Shown: piece by piece, positions 16,971 to 23,988 of the stretch
Position numbering within the stretch: the first letter of the stretch is position 1
How the letters are laid out: every line of letters starts with the position of its first letter
Assembly: GCA_002315885.1 (NCBI GenBank)
Contig: DCIO01000038.1
Coordinates: forward strand, 290 to 33,257
Reading direction: 5' to 3'
DNA length: 32,968 nucleotides
Origin: Lentisphaeria bacterium UBA1724
Lineage (GTDB): Bacteria > Verrucomicrobiota > Lentisphaeria > Oligosphaerales > Oligosphaeraceae
Translations under genes and position numbers: made by a program
Notes under the pieces: generated by a model
The model's input: the letters and a program-made list of their open reading frames with translations, nothing else
What the model was told of the DNA's origin: nothing
Database searches by the model: none

Positions 16971-18446
16971 CTATCCCCAATACTTCCTGACGGTATTCCG
17001 TGAGGTTCCCAGGGCGGTTGCGGCCTTGGTGATGTTTCCGTTGTATTTTTCAACCACGTGTTTGACGTGGAGTCGCGTGGCCTCCTCCAGGTTGTCGGGG
17101 ACTTCCACCTTGTCCTGTGGGAGGAGTGCGGCGTTGAGTTCCTTGTGTTCTCGGATGAGTTGCTTGAAGTCGGTAATGCCGAAGACGTATGCCCGTTCCA
17201 GCAGGTTGTAGAGTTCCCGGACATTGCCGGGGAAGTCGTAGGACTGCAGTGCCTCCACCTGTTCCTTTGTCAGCCAGCCGCCCATGTGATTGCGGTCGCG
17301 GTAGGCGTAGGCGATGAGTGGTATGTCCTCCTTGTGTTCCCGCAGGGTGGGGGCTCGGAGCTGGATGACACTCAGGCGCTGGTAGAGATCCAGGCGGAAT
17401 TTGCCCTCGTGGACCATGGTCGCCAGGTCGCGGTTGGTGGCGGCGATGACGCGGACATCCACGGTGATTTCGTTGGTGCTTTCGCCCATGCGCTGGAAGC
17501 GTCCCTCTTCCAGGATACGCAGGAGGAGTCCCTGTGCTTCCAGGGGAAGTTCCCCCACTTCGTCCAGGAAGAGTGTTCCGCCATCGGCGGCCTCGAAGAC
17601 GCCGGCATGCCGTTCGTTGGCTCCAGTGAATGCGCCTTTTTCGTAGCCCCGGAAGGCACTTTCCAGGAGTTGTGGATTGACGCTGGCGCAGTTGAATGCG
17701 AGAAATGGCTCGTCTTTCCGTTTGGATTTGTTGTGGATCTGGATGGCCACGGTCTCCTTGCCGGTACCGCTTCCGCCCAGAATCAGCACTCGTGTGCGGT
17801 CATGTTCGGCCAGCAGGTTGACTTTCTCCTGAAGACCCGTTATCAAATCGCTTTTGCCTATGAGTTCCCGATGGCCGTATCGCCGGTAGTGCTCGATCAT
17901 CAGCTTTTCATTGTCCGTCCACCTGTCTTCGGAATCCTTGGCGAATAGATGCTGGATGACGCGCAGGTAGGGCTGCTCATTCTGGTAGTTGCGACGAAAA
18001 TACTCCGCTGCCGCCAGCAATTCCAGATACTTCTTCCCAAGGGGATTCCCTGCGTCGCAGAATAGCGTCAAATCCGATCCGTCCACCTTGTAGTATTCCT
18101 CCACAGCGCTGGCCAGGTCGTCCGTTTCAATGACAACGCTCTCCAGGTTGTCGCGGACATCGCTCCCCATCCATGCAGGGAAATCGAAGAGACTGAGCCA
18201 CAGCACATGGACCTTCCGGGCTTTCAGCGACTTGAGGGCCTTCCCCAGACGTTCCGGATCTCCGCACAGGGAGACGCCCAGAATGACGATTTCCGAATAT
18301 CCGCTGACCTCCTCGAGGAACTCCGGAAGCCTGCGCTTGCTCATCCCCAGCACGTCGGCCTGCTTGAAATGACGCCACGCCAGAACCGCCGACAGTGCGT
18401 AGTCCGCATGTTTCCAGCCTGTGAGAATCAATGTCTTCTTGCCCAT
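16971..18446 (-). CDS. Sigma54-dependent activator with atypical N-terminal domain
   Basis: This 491-residue protein is a bacterial enhancer-binding protein. The AAA+ core (about 195-420) has Walker A GGSGTGKE (224-231), an intact GAFTGA sigma54 loop (271-276), Walker B TLFLDE (291-296) and NRDL. A Fis-type helix-turn-helix lies at about 450-491 (GNITKAATALGTSRNTVRK). The first 170 residues are not a receiver, GAF or PAS domain. GWKHADYALSAVLA and YSEIVILGVSLCGDPERL give a weak resemblance to DHH phosphoesterases; this is tentative. I chose the ATG at 18446 because the longer frame runs back into the exonuclease gene. One base separates this start from that gene's stop, so the two are almost certainly coupled. 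It should drive sigma54 promoters, and a good one lies at 19636-19650. Confidence 0.85.
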   Translation of the reverse strand: MGKKTLILTGWKHADYALSAVLAWRHFKQADVLGMSKRRLPEFLEEVSGYSEIVILGVSLCGDPERLGKALKSLKARKVHVLWLSLFDFPAWMGSDVRDNLESVVIETDDLASAVEEYYKVDGSDLTLFCDAGNPLGKKYLELLAAAEYFRRNYQNEQPYLRVIQHLFAKDSEDRWTDNEKLMIEHYRRYGHRELIGKSDLITGLQEKVNLLAEHDRTRVLILGGSGTGKETVAIQIHNKSKRKDEPFLAFNCASVNPQLLESAFRGYEKGAFTGANERHAGVFEAADGGTLFLDEVGELPLEAQGLLLRILEEGRFQRMGESTNEITVDVRVIAATNRDLATMVHEGKFRLDLYQRLSVIQLRAPTLREHKEDIPLIAYAYRDRNHMGGWLTKEQVEALQSYDFPGNVRELYNLLERAYVFGITDFKQLIREHKELNAALLPQDKVEVPDNLEEATRLHVKHVVEKYNGNITKAATALGTSRNTVRKYWG

Positions 18447-18447
18447 A

Positions 18448-18990
18448 TTAGTTCTCCTGCTCGAATGTGCTGAAATGCCGAATAGCTCCCTCTGGGATGC
18501 CAGTCTGGGCGATGATGCTGGCGCAGGCGGTGGCGTCCTCCAGGGCATCGTGATGCTGGAATTGGATGCCGAAGCGCTCCGCCATCATATCCAGGGAATG
18601 GGACTCCATCTCGGGGAAGAGCCGACGGCTGACGCACACGCTGTCCACATAGTCGAATTCCACGGGTGGTAGCTCATAGAGTTCCAGAACGCTCCGCAGA
18701 TGCCCCAAATCAAAGGGCGCGTTGTGGATGACCACGCACTCTGCCGACAAGAGCATCCTCTGTAATTCCGGCCACACCGCACTGAACTCGTTGCAGTTGC
18801 ACACGTCCCAATAGCACAATCCATGGATGTCCGTGAAATCTGGACGCATCCAGCGATAGCCCTTGTGGGGACAAACCAGCCACTCCTTGCGCTCAACCAT
18901 AACGCCGTCTTCCAAGACCGCACACCCCGCCGCACAGATGCTGCCGCTCTTCCCATTCGCCGTCTCAAAATCCAATCCAGCCAGTTTCAT
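18448..18990 (-). CDS. DEDDh 3'-5' exonuclease (DnaQ/RNase T-like)
   Basis: This 180-residue protein should remove nucleotides from 3' ends. All five acidic/His residues of the DEDDh group are present: D7 and E9 (LDFET), D94 (HNAPFD), H147 and D152 (HDALED). It is short, about the size of one catalytic domain, with no clear extra domain. The ATG at 18990 places LDFET in the usual position near the N-terminus; an upstream in-frame ATG at 19050 would add 20 poorly matching residues. It is the first gene of a minus-strand operon with the sigma54 activator and the DnaE-like gene. DnaQ-type exonucleases partner with DnaE in replication, but whether these two interact is unknown. An RNA or oligonucleotide substrate is equally possible. 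Confidence 0.88.
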   Translation of the reverse strand: MKLAGLDFETANGKSGSICAAGCAVLEDGVMVERKEWLVCPHKGYRWMRPDFTDIHGLCYWDVCNCNEFSAVWPELQRMLLSAECVVIHNAPFDLGHLRSVLELYELPPVEFDYVDSVCVSRRLFPEMESHSLDMMAERFGIQFQHHDALEDATACASIIAQTGIPEGAIRHFSTFEQEN

Positions 18991-19136
18991 GTCTTTGTCA
19001 CTACACAGTTGTTTAAATAATAACCATTTTTCTGAAGGATTTCGTAGCAAGCATCACAGCAAGCGATAAAATCCCTTCCAGATACTGAAATAATATATTC
19101 CAATTTACATCAAGATGCCATCCTGCATCAAAAGAT

Positions 19137-19168
19137 CCCGACTGCCTTTGCAATCGTCAACAGTCGGG
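19137..19168 (-). terminator. Intrinsic terminator after the zinc-binding protein gene
   Basis: CCCGACTG (19137-19144) pairs with CAGTCGGG (19161-19168) around a 16-base loop. Read on the minus strand, it lies 14 bases after the stop codon at 19183 and is followed by ATCTTTT. It separates this gene from the exonuclease operon downstream. Confidence 0.7.
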
Positions 19169-19182
19169 AACTTTTTCGGAGA

Positions 19183-19434
19183 TTAGAGCGCAGGACTGTG
19201 CTTGCCTTTGCATGGACCATCGGGATGGCGGGGGCAGCTGTTTATCGTCAAACTGCTCAGGCTGCTGTATTTGCTTCCACAGTACTTGCAGACATACTGG
19301 GATTTTTCGCTACCTTCATACAGCGCGTGCTTGCCCTTGCATGGTCCATCGGGATGGCGGGGGCAGCTGTTTATCGTCAGGCTATTTACGCTGGAGTATT
19401 TGGCTCCACAGTACTTGCAGTAGTAATTTCCCAT
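19183..19434 (-). CDS. Small protein with two Cys/His zinc-binding repeats
   Basis: This 83-residue protein consists of two copies of a 43-residue repeat, also visible in the DNA as a 129-bp period. Each repeat has C-x2-C (C6/C9, C49/C52), then SCPRHPDGPCKGKH (C24, H27, C32, H36, repeated at C67, H70, C75, H79). This is a likely zinc-binding fold. Similar C-K-Y-C-G repeats ending in CPRHP...GKH occur in hypothetical proteins of gut bacteria, in my recollection, with no known function. AGAGGA a few bases before the ATG at 19434 supports that start. The gene is flanked by the terminator at 19137 and by the second toxin-antitoxin module, so it is probably its own unit. It may bind nucleic acid or protein; I cannot say which. 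Confidence 0.75.
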   Translation of the reverse strand: MGNYYCKYCGAKYSSVNSLTINSCPRHPDGPCKGKHALYEGSEKSQYVCKYCGSKYSSLSSLTINSCPRHPDGPCKGKHSPAL

Positions 19435-19635
19435 GATTCTTTCCTCTCGTTTGGGATGTTCTTTCGCCACCGGCACTTCCGGCGGTCGAAAACTACTCCA
19501 GCAAGGGACATGCCAAGAAAAAACGAACTCGAATGATATAGCCTGAATCCCAAATACTGCTCAATTCCTGAATATCGTGGTCATTTCTTGAACGACATAA
19601 CCGTCTTCCCGAAGAACGTTCATGCGTTTTTTTTC

Positions 19636-19650
19636 TGGCATGAGACTTGC
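19636..19650 (+). promoter_or_regulatory. Sigma54-type -24/-12 promoter
   Basis: TGGCATGAGACTTGC matches the consensus TGGCACG-N4-TTGC at every position but one. The GG and GC pairs are exactly ten bases apart. It points toward toxin-antitoxin copy 2, with the copy's own TTGACA about 30 bp downstream. No similar site lies upstream of copy 1. A sigma54 activator gene lies 1.2 kb away. Transcription from it would add a longer leader to module 2. Confidence 0.6.
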
Positions 19651-19680
19651 GAACTATGCCAGTCGTTGATGGGCCGTCAA

Positions 19681-19711
19681 TTGACAGGAAAATCCTGCCC
19701 GTTTATGTAAT
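19681..19711 (+). promoter_or_regulatory. Promoter and inverted-repeat operator of module 2
   Basis: TTGACA (19681-19686) and TGTAAT (19706-19711) are 19 bp apart. The -10 is one base closer to consensus than in copy 1. The CAGGA-AAA-TCCTG inverted repeat is at 19685-19697, again over the -35 box. Confidence 0.6.
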
Positions 19712-19815
19712 CTTTATGACTTCATGACCGTTGGATTCTCAAGAGGATTTCAAGGAATATCTTATCTGAAATCTCCCATCTCATCTCTTGAAAATCTGAT
19801 AAGTTTTGTTAAATT

Positions 19816-20118
19816 ATGGTAACAATTGCGAAGCCTTCGGGGGTGTCGGGCCCTCCGTATGTAGTTACGGTTAAAAAGAAAGTCCGCAAGAAACTTGGGA
19901 CGCTTCCCGTAGCAGTTCGGGAGCGATTTTTGGCTTTATTGCAGAAGTTGCAGACTTTTGGTCCATTTCAGCCGACTCTTCCCAATTATTCGCAATTGGG
20001 CAATAACAACTACCACTGCCATCTTGGTTACCACCATGTGGCATGTTGGCATTGGGAAAACGGAACAATTAACATCGAGGTATACTATGTTGGCAGTCGT
20101 GAAGGAGCCCCATATTGA
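19816..20118 (+). CDS. RelE/HigB-like toxin, copy 2
   Basis: This 100-residue paralogue of the toxin at 14948-15250 keeps all the shared segments, including the basic N-terminal helix, HCHLGYHHVACWHW and the EVYYVGSREGAPY end. It differs at V10 and Y66 and across positions 43-56, which read QKLQTFGPFQPTLP here. In the DNA, 25 of 42 bases differ in that stretch (19942-19983). Reading frame and length are unchanged, so the difference is not decay. The patch lies between a helix and the central sheet and could set target choice, ribosome contact or partner specificity. It may have come from a different toxin lineage by short gene conversion. Confidence 0.85.
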   Translation: MVTIAKPSGVSGPPYVVTVKKKVRKKLGTLPVAVRERFLALLQKLQTFGPFQPTLPNYSQLGNNNYHCHLGYHHVACWHWENGTINIEVYYVGSREGAPY

Positions 20119-20482
20119 GCTTTTCCTTGGGGGAAAGGAGTCGGAAGTGGATGAATTCTTGTCTTTTGTCAGAAACCGCTATACGGTGGAAATACTTTCT
20201 CCGCAGGAGTCCGAGTCGGAGGAGGATGACGACGAAGCAGTGGATATCACCACCACGGATTGGTGGAAGGAGAATGCCACCCCTGGGCATTTCTTGGCGG
20301 GACATCGTTTGCAACACGAGCTTACTCAGAAGCAGCTTTCGGAGAAGTGCGGGATTTCCTCTACTTCGCTCAGCGCATACGAGAATGACAAGCGGAAAAT
20401 CACTCGTCGTGCCGCCATCAGGATTGCCAATGCCCTGGGAGAGGATCCTGAACAGTTCTGTGTGTGGCTGAATGTCGAGTAG
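20087..20482 (+). CDS. XRE-family antitoxin, copy 2
   Basis: This 131-residue protein is 126/131 identical to the antitoxin at 15219-15614. It overlaps its toxin by 32 bases in the same way. Two of the five changes (H73, Q76) lie just before the helix-turn-helix and one (K82) lies in its first helix, while the recognition helix is unchanged. Cross-repression of both modules is therefore likely. Cross-neutralisation is uncertain, because the partner toxins differ in the 43-56 patch while the antitoxin N-terminal part differs only at S19 and D49. Confidence 0.85.
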   Translation: MLAVVKEPHIELFLGGKESEVDEFLSFVRNRYTVEILSPQESESEEDDDEAVDITTTDWWKENATPGHFLAGHRLQHELTQKQLSEKCGISSTSLSAYENDKRKITRRAAIRIANALGEDPEQFCVWLNVE

Positions 20483-20494
20483 TCGATACCCCCC

Positions 20495-20518
20495 CTCGAC
20501 GGTGTGGACGCCGTCGGG
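20495..20518. terminator. Hairpin after antitoxin copy 2
   Basis: CTCGACGG (20495-20502) pairs with CCGTCGGG (20511-20518), with one G-T pair, around an 8-base loop. It lies 12 bases after the stop codon but has no T tract directly after it; a T run appears 30 bases later. It may end transcription of module 2 weakly. Confidence 0.4.
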
Positions 20519-20633
20519 AAAGAACCACGGGCGCGACGGCGATTTCCTTTTTTACAAATCGTCGATGGACCAGTTTTTTGTCAACTTCCTCTCTTTGGTA
20601 AGAAGGGGAGGTTTCTAGAAGTTATCTTAAGCA

Positions 20634-21446
20634 TTATTTCGTCTTTTCCATCCAATTTTGGATGGTTTTGAGTGTGACCCGATATTGATCGTGGAGTCCT
20701 TCCTCTTCGTAGTTGCATTCTGCGGAGAGTCCTCCCTGGTAGTCAACGTCGTTGAGTGCCTGGATATAATCCACCAGGTCTCGTTGGCTGTATCCGGGCC
20801 AGTTTCGGGTGACGGGGTCTGCCACGTGGACGTGTCGGATGTATTTTCCCACCTTACGGATGGCGTCGGGGGATTCCCCTGCGGCGGTCATGTGGAAGAG
20901 GTCCGCCAGGATCTGTAGCCTGGGGGAGGCGATTTCCTCCACCACGGCGGCGCTCTCCGTGATATAATTCAGGATATTGTCTTCCTTGGGCTGGAGATTT
21001 TCCAGGAGGACCACCGCCTTGCAGTCCGCAATGCGCTTCACCAGCTCTTTGCAGAAGTCCACGAATTGGCGTTTTGCGGTGGGCACATCAAAGCCCTCGG
21101 GGGCCTTTCGGGCGCCGCTGGATCCCAGCACCAGATAGGGGATGCCCACCTCGTCGGCCCGTCGGCAGGCGGTCTCGGCGAATTTCAGTGCGGCTTCGGT
21201 GGTGAGGCCATCCTCAGGCCCAGTCAGGCGGAAGCTTCCCGGCAGGAAACCATTGAGGCTGCCGTAGCGCATGATCTTCTGTGCCTCCAGGATCTTCGCT
21301 TTCTGGATTGCCCAGGCGTCATCGTCCTGGGCCGGAATCAACACATCGGGGACGCTGTATTCCGCAAAGTCAAAACCCATCTCCGCCAACAGGGAGAACT
21401 CCTCCAATGGCGTCGAATACTTTCCAATCTGGTATCTCTTTTTCAT
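20634..21446 (-). CDS. Sugar phosphate isomerase/epimerase-like TIM barrel
   Basis: This 270-residue protein belongs to the xylose isomerase-like TIM barrel superfamily, which holds sugar isomerases, epimerases and AP endonuclease IV. The likely metal ligands are E149 (VLLENL), D182 (LADLFHM), H207 (RHVHVAD) and E243 (SAECNY), in the order and spacing usual for sugar epimerases. There is no signal peptide, so it acts in the cytoplasm. Its start overlaps the stop of the CE15-like gene in an ATGA, so the two are translated together. A role in converting a sugar or sugar acid released by the nearby hydrolases is likely; the exact substrate cannot be read from sequence. Confidence 0.85.
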   Translation of the reverse strand: MKKRYQIGKYSTPLEEFSLLAEMGFDFAEYSVPDVLIPAQDDDAWAIQKAKILEAQKIMRYGSLNGFLPGSFRLTGPEDGLTTEAALKFAETACRRADEVGIPYLVLGSSGARKAPEGFDVPTAKRQFVDFCKELVKRIADCKAVVLLENLQPKEDNILNYITESAAVVEEIASPRLQILADLFHMTAAGESPDAIRKVGKYIRHVHVADPVTRNWPGYSQRDLVDYIQALNDVDYQGGLSAECNYEEEGLHDQYRVTLKTIQNWMEKTK

Positions 21447-22756
21447 GATTTGTGATTTGTTGTAATTCGGTTGTCAGCGAAATCCAGCGCCCAGTTCCAA
21501 TCGTAGGCGGAAATGCCTTGTTCGCCCGCGCGCTGGACATAGCCCAGGTAGGGACCGATTTGTGCGGTGCTGAAGATTTCGGGGAAGAAATTCCCTGGGA
21601 GTCCTGGCAGTCCCAGGAATTCCCAGGCGGGTGAGGCGGCCTGGCAAGCTAGGTATTCGCTCTTGGTATCCATCCAATCGAAGGAATTGAAGCCCTGTAC
21701 CAGCACCCGTCGTGGTGCCAGGGAAGCCAGTAGCAGATGCTGGTCGAAGGTCAAGAGTTTCACGGGATTCCGATCGTATTTGGCGTATGCCTGGCAGTAC
21801 CAGTGGGTGAAGGCACGTACCTCCAACGCCACATTCTCGCCAAAATCTCGCTTCGCCAATCGGACGCCCCCGCCCCCGCATTGATTCAGGATGGCGGTGC
21901 CAAAACGGGTGTCCCGCGCCGCGGCCAGAAATGCGGCCTTGCCCAGGCGGGCGTGTCCCATCACAATTGCTCGTGAGGCATCCAACTCGGGGATGTTCTC
22001 CACCAAGTCCATGCCCCGTGAGAGGGCCCAGGCCCAGGCACCCAGCGAGGTAGGGTTGTCCTGACGCCGCTTGTCCCGTTTGCCCCATAGTTCAAAGACG
22101 CCGGTGTAGGCGAAGGGATTCTGCCTGTGGACGGGGTTGGGCTCCAGCCAGTCGGGATCGGGGTCCGGGGAGACTTGGCAGTAGCATGCCGTCAATAGCG
22201 CATACCCCCGCGCCAGGATCATCCCTAGTGGCATCACCGTCTTGGAATTCGGGTTGCACATGTATCCCCGGGAAGATGCGGAGGGGCGATTGTTTTGCCG
22301 TGGCACGAAGAAGTCATTCCGGCAAAAGACATTGGGGACCTGGATGTCCTCGTCGGGCACAAGCTCGTGGTTTCCGCGGTAGTTCAGCATCACGAAGACA
22401 GGCACCCGCGAGGTGGCGTAGAGCGGACGGAAGAGGAGCCAATCGATATAGGGCCCCGATTTGTCCGATTTGAACCACATCCGATAACGGCACCGGACGC
22501 CGAAACCGCCCAGCGCATCCCGCTTTTCGTCCACCAACTCGATAATCAACTCATCGGGTTTCGGTGGCTCCTGACCATACATCTCCCGAGCGAAGACGCT
22601 CAGGATTTCCTGGCGGCGCTTCTCCCAGTCTCCAGGCGTGCAGACCCTGCTCCCGTCAAAGAAAGTCAAAGGATCTTCCAGGGTATAGGGAGTGATTCTC
22701 GACTCGTCGTAATTCGGCTCGTCAAAATTTGGTCGGATGGGTGGGATGAGAGTCAT
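21443..22756 (-). CDS. CE15 glucuronoyl esterase-like protein lacking the catalytic triad
   Basis: This 437-residue protein matches the CE15/acetylxylan-esterase-like family along its whole length: NYDESRITPYTLEDP at the start, FAREMYGQEP, the SLGAWAWALSRGMD segment and a YDWxxxLDFAD end. However, the nucleophile elbow, GHSRxGK in active members, reads GHARLGK, with Ala at 269. The usual acid position after it reads LNQCGGGG (Q292). The final His motif (GKH before xxTxYDW) reads GEQGISAYDW, with Gln at 413. All three catalytic positions are therefore changed while the fold-forming segments are kept. I used the ATG at 22756; an upstream TTG is in frame. It has no signal peptide. It may bind a sugar acid ester or serve a non-catalytic role with the coupled isomerase. 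Confidence 0.8.
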   Translation of the reverse strand: MTLIPPIRPNFDEPNYDESRITPYTLEDPLTFFDGSRVCTPGDWEKRRQEILSVFAREMYGQEPPKPDELIIELVDEKRDALGGFGVRCRYRMWFKSDKSGPYIDWLLFRPLYATSRVPVFVMLNYRGNHELVPDEDIQVPNVFCRNDFFVPRQNNRPSASSRGYMCNPNSKTVMPLGMILARGYALLTACYCQVSPDPDPDWLEPNPVHRQNPFAYTGVFELWGKRDKRRQDNPTSLGAWAWALSRGMDLVENIPELDASRAIVMGHARLGKAAFLAAARDTRFGTAILNQCGGGGVRLAKRDFGENVALEVRAFTHWYCQAYAKYDRNPVKLLTFDQHLLLASLAPRRVLVQGFNSFDWMDTKSEYLACQAASPAWEFLGLPGLPGNFFPEIFSTAQIGPYLGYVQRAGEQGISAYDWNWALDFADNRITTNHKS

Positions 22757-22793
22757 GGCAAAAGGATAACAGGGGTGGATTTCCCGCAAATAT

Positions 22794-22833
22794 ATATCCC
22801 GTCCAAACCATTGAAGCGGAATGGACGGGATAT
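22794..22833 (-). terminator. Terminator between pseudopilin 2 and the CE15-like gene
   Basis: ATATCCCGTCC (22794-22804) pairs perfectly with GGACGGGATAT (22823-22833) around an 18-base loop. On the minus strand it follows the pseudopilin 2 stop at 22878 and is followed by ATATATTTG. It ends 37 bases upstream of the next start codon, so the CE15-like gene needs its own promoter or readthrough. Confidence 0.7.
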
Positions 22834-22877
22834 CATGACGGTACGTCCAGTGTGTTGTCCTTTGGGACTACGCTTAA

Positions 22878-23738
22878 CTAGCGGTTCTTTTCACCGCCAG
22901 CGATGTCCATTCCGGGATACCAGTAGAAGTCGGCATCCAGGAGGTAGTCGCTGCCGCTGCGGGTCTTCGCCTTGGCAATGTTCACGGCTTCCACGTGTCC
23001 ATCGGACATGGAGACGTTCATGCAGAGGCTGTGACGGAAGTAGGAGAGGGCGTTGGAGGCATTGGAGAGGGTCAGACCCACGACGGAGTAGCCCGTTGCC
23101 ACCACGGCGCTCTTGTTGTAGCCCAGCCACTGCGCGTTCAGGACGCCGTCCAGCAGATTGATATGGATGCCGGGATACTTGATGCCGCTGACACGGTGCC
23201 AGGAGCAGGCGGCGGACATGTTCTTGCCTTCGCGGTTCATACCCGTCAGAGTGCCCTGGTTTTCACCAAAGCTCAAGCCCATGCTGGCCTGATAGCCGTT
23301 GTTACCACCAACGCGGTCGGCAGTGGTGCCGGAGGGGCACAGGGTCACCTTGTGCCAGGCGCTGGTCTCAGCCTCGCCGCCTTCGATGTATGCCGCCTTG
23401 TCCTTGTTGTACCAATCTTCGCAGTTCATGGGGGTGCCAGGGATGAGGGGATTCAGGGTGAACCAGGTGACGACGTACTTCTTCTTCATGTAGTCCGTGG
23501 AGAAGACCGCGTAGGAGGTCACTGCGCCGTCATTGCGGCATGCGGTAGGAGGCAGATAATCGTCGTAATCGTTGGTGTAGAGCAGGTTGCCAAGAGTCAG
23601 CTGCTTCAGGTTGTTGGTGCAGGAGATGGCGCGGGCCTTCTCGCGTGCCTTGGACAAGGCAGGCAGGAGCATGGCGGCCAGGATGGCGATGATCGCGATG
23701 ACGACCAGAAGTTCAATCAGGGTGAAAGACTTTTTCAT
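22878..23738 (-). CDS. Prepilin-type protein with H-X9-DG domain (pseudopilin 2)
   Basis: This 286-residue protein has the same prepilin signal as pseudopilin 1 (MKKSFTLIELL) and nearly the same first 60 residues. The H-X9-DG motif is in RHSLCMNVSMSDGHVEA near the end. The middle part, about residues 70-220, is poorly related to pseudopilin 1. This pattern of a constant export/assembly end and a variable middle suggests different surface-binding properties. The gene runs opposite to the AraC regulator, with a shared 250-bp upstream region that holds no promoter I can call with confidence. No Shine-Dalgarno site is visible. It is not next to any pilus or type II secretion gene in this window. 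Confidence 0.9.
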   Translation of the reverse strand: MKKSFTLIELLVVIAIIAILAAMLLPALSKAREKARAISCTNNLKQLTLGNLLYTNDYDDYLPPTACRNDGAVTSYAVFSTDYMKKKYVVTWFTLNPLIPGTPMNCEDWYNKDKAAYIEGGEAETSAWHKVTLCPSGTTADRVGGNNGYQASMGLSFGENQGTLTGMNREGKNMSAACSWHRVSGIKYPGIHINLLDGVLNAQWLGYNKSAVVATGYSVVGLTLSNASNALSYFRHSLCMNVSMSDGHVEAVNIAKAKTRSGSDYLLDADFYWYPGMDIAGGEKNR

Positions 23739-23988
23739 GGTAGAATCAGTTGCTTGGGGTTAGGAGTTGTGATGATAAAAAAACGGAATAATTCGGTCAT
23801 TGGATGTACTTTAGGAAAGAAGCGATGATTCTCAATAGGACGATACTGCTATTTATGGTATTTTATTGCGCTTTCTGGCTGGGTATTTTGGGGAAAAGTC
23901 ATATTTTTTGGCATTGGCATTATATAAAAGTGCTATGTTATTGCCATTCTCTCACCCCATTTTCTTCCTTCTTGAGTGGTTTTGTTGT

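Larger units (their letters stand above)
19681..20482 (+). repeat. Toxin-antitoxin module, direct repeat copy 2
   Basis: This is the second 802-bp copy, with every gene boundary exactly 4868 bp downstream of its counterpart in copy 1. The flanking sequence on both sides is unrelated to that of copy 1. Recombination between the copies would remove the exonuclease, activator, DnaE-like and zinc-binding genes in one step and leave one chimeric module. Confidence 0.95.

Noticed and set aside
19127..19142. A second possible sigma54 site on the minus strand upstream of the exonuclease
   Set aside because: GG-N10-GC spacing exists, but the -12 element reads GATGC instead of TTGC, the -24 context is poor and the site overlaps the terminator stem.
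14813..20482. A composite transposon
   Set aside because: The flanking direct repeats carry toxin-antitoxin genes, not a transposase, and no terminal inverted repeats or target duplications are visible. Recombination between the repeats remains possible.
22295..23161. A 288-residue plus-strand open frame across the CE15-like and pseudopilin 2 genes
   Set aside because: It spans two real genes and a terminator on the opposite strand and shows no recognisable domain.
23866..23988. An N-terminal extension of the AraC regulator
   Set aside because: It is rich in Phe, Leu and Tyr, does not resemble AraC proteins, and its DNA is AT-rich promoter-like sequence. The ATG at 23989 gives a normal family length.
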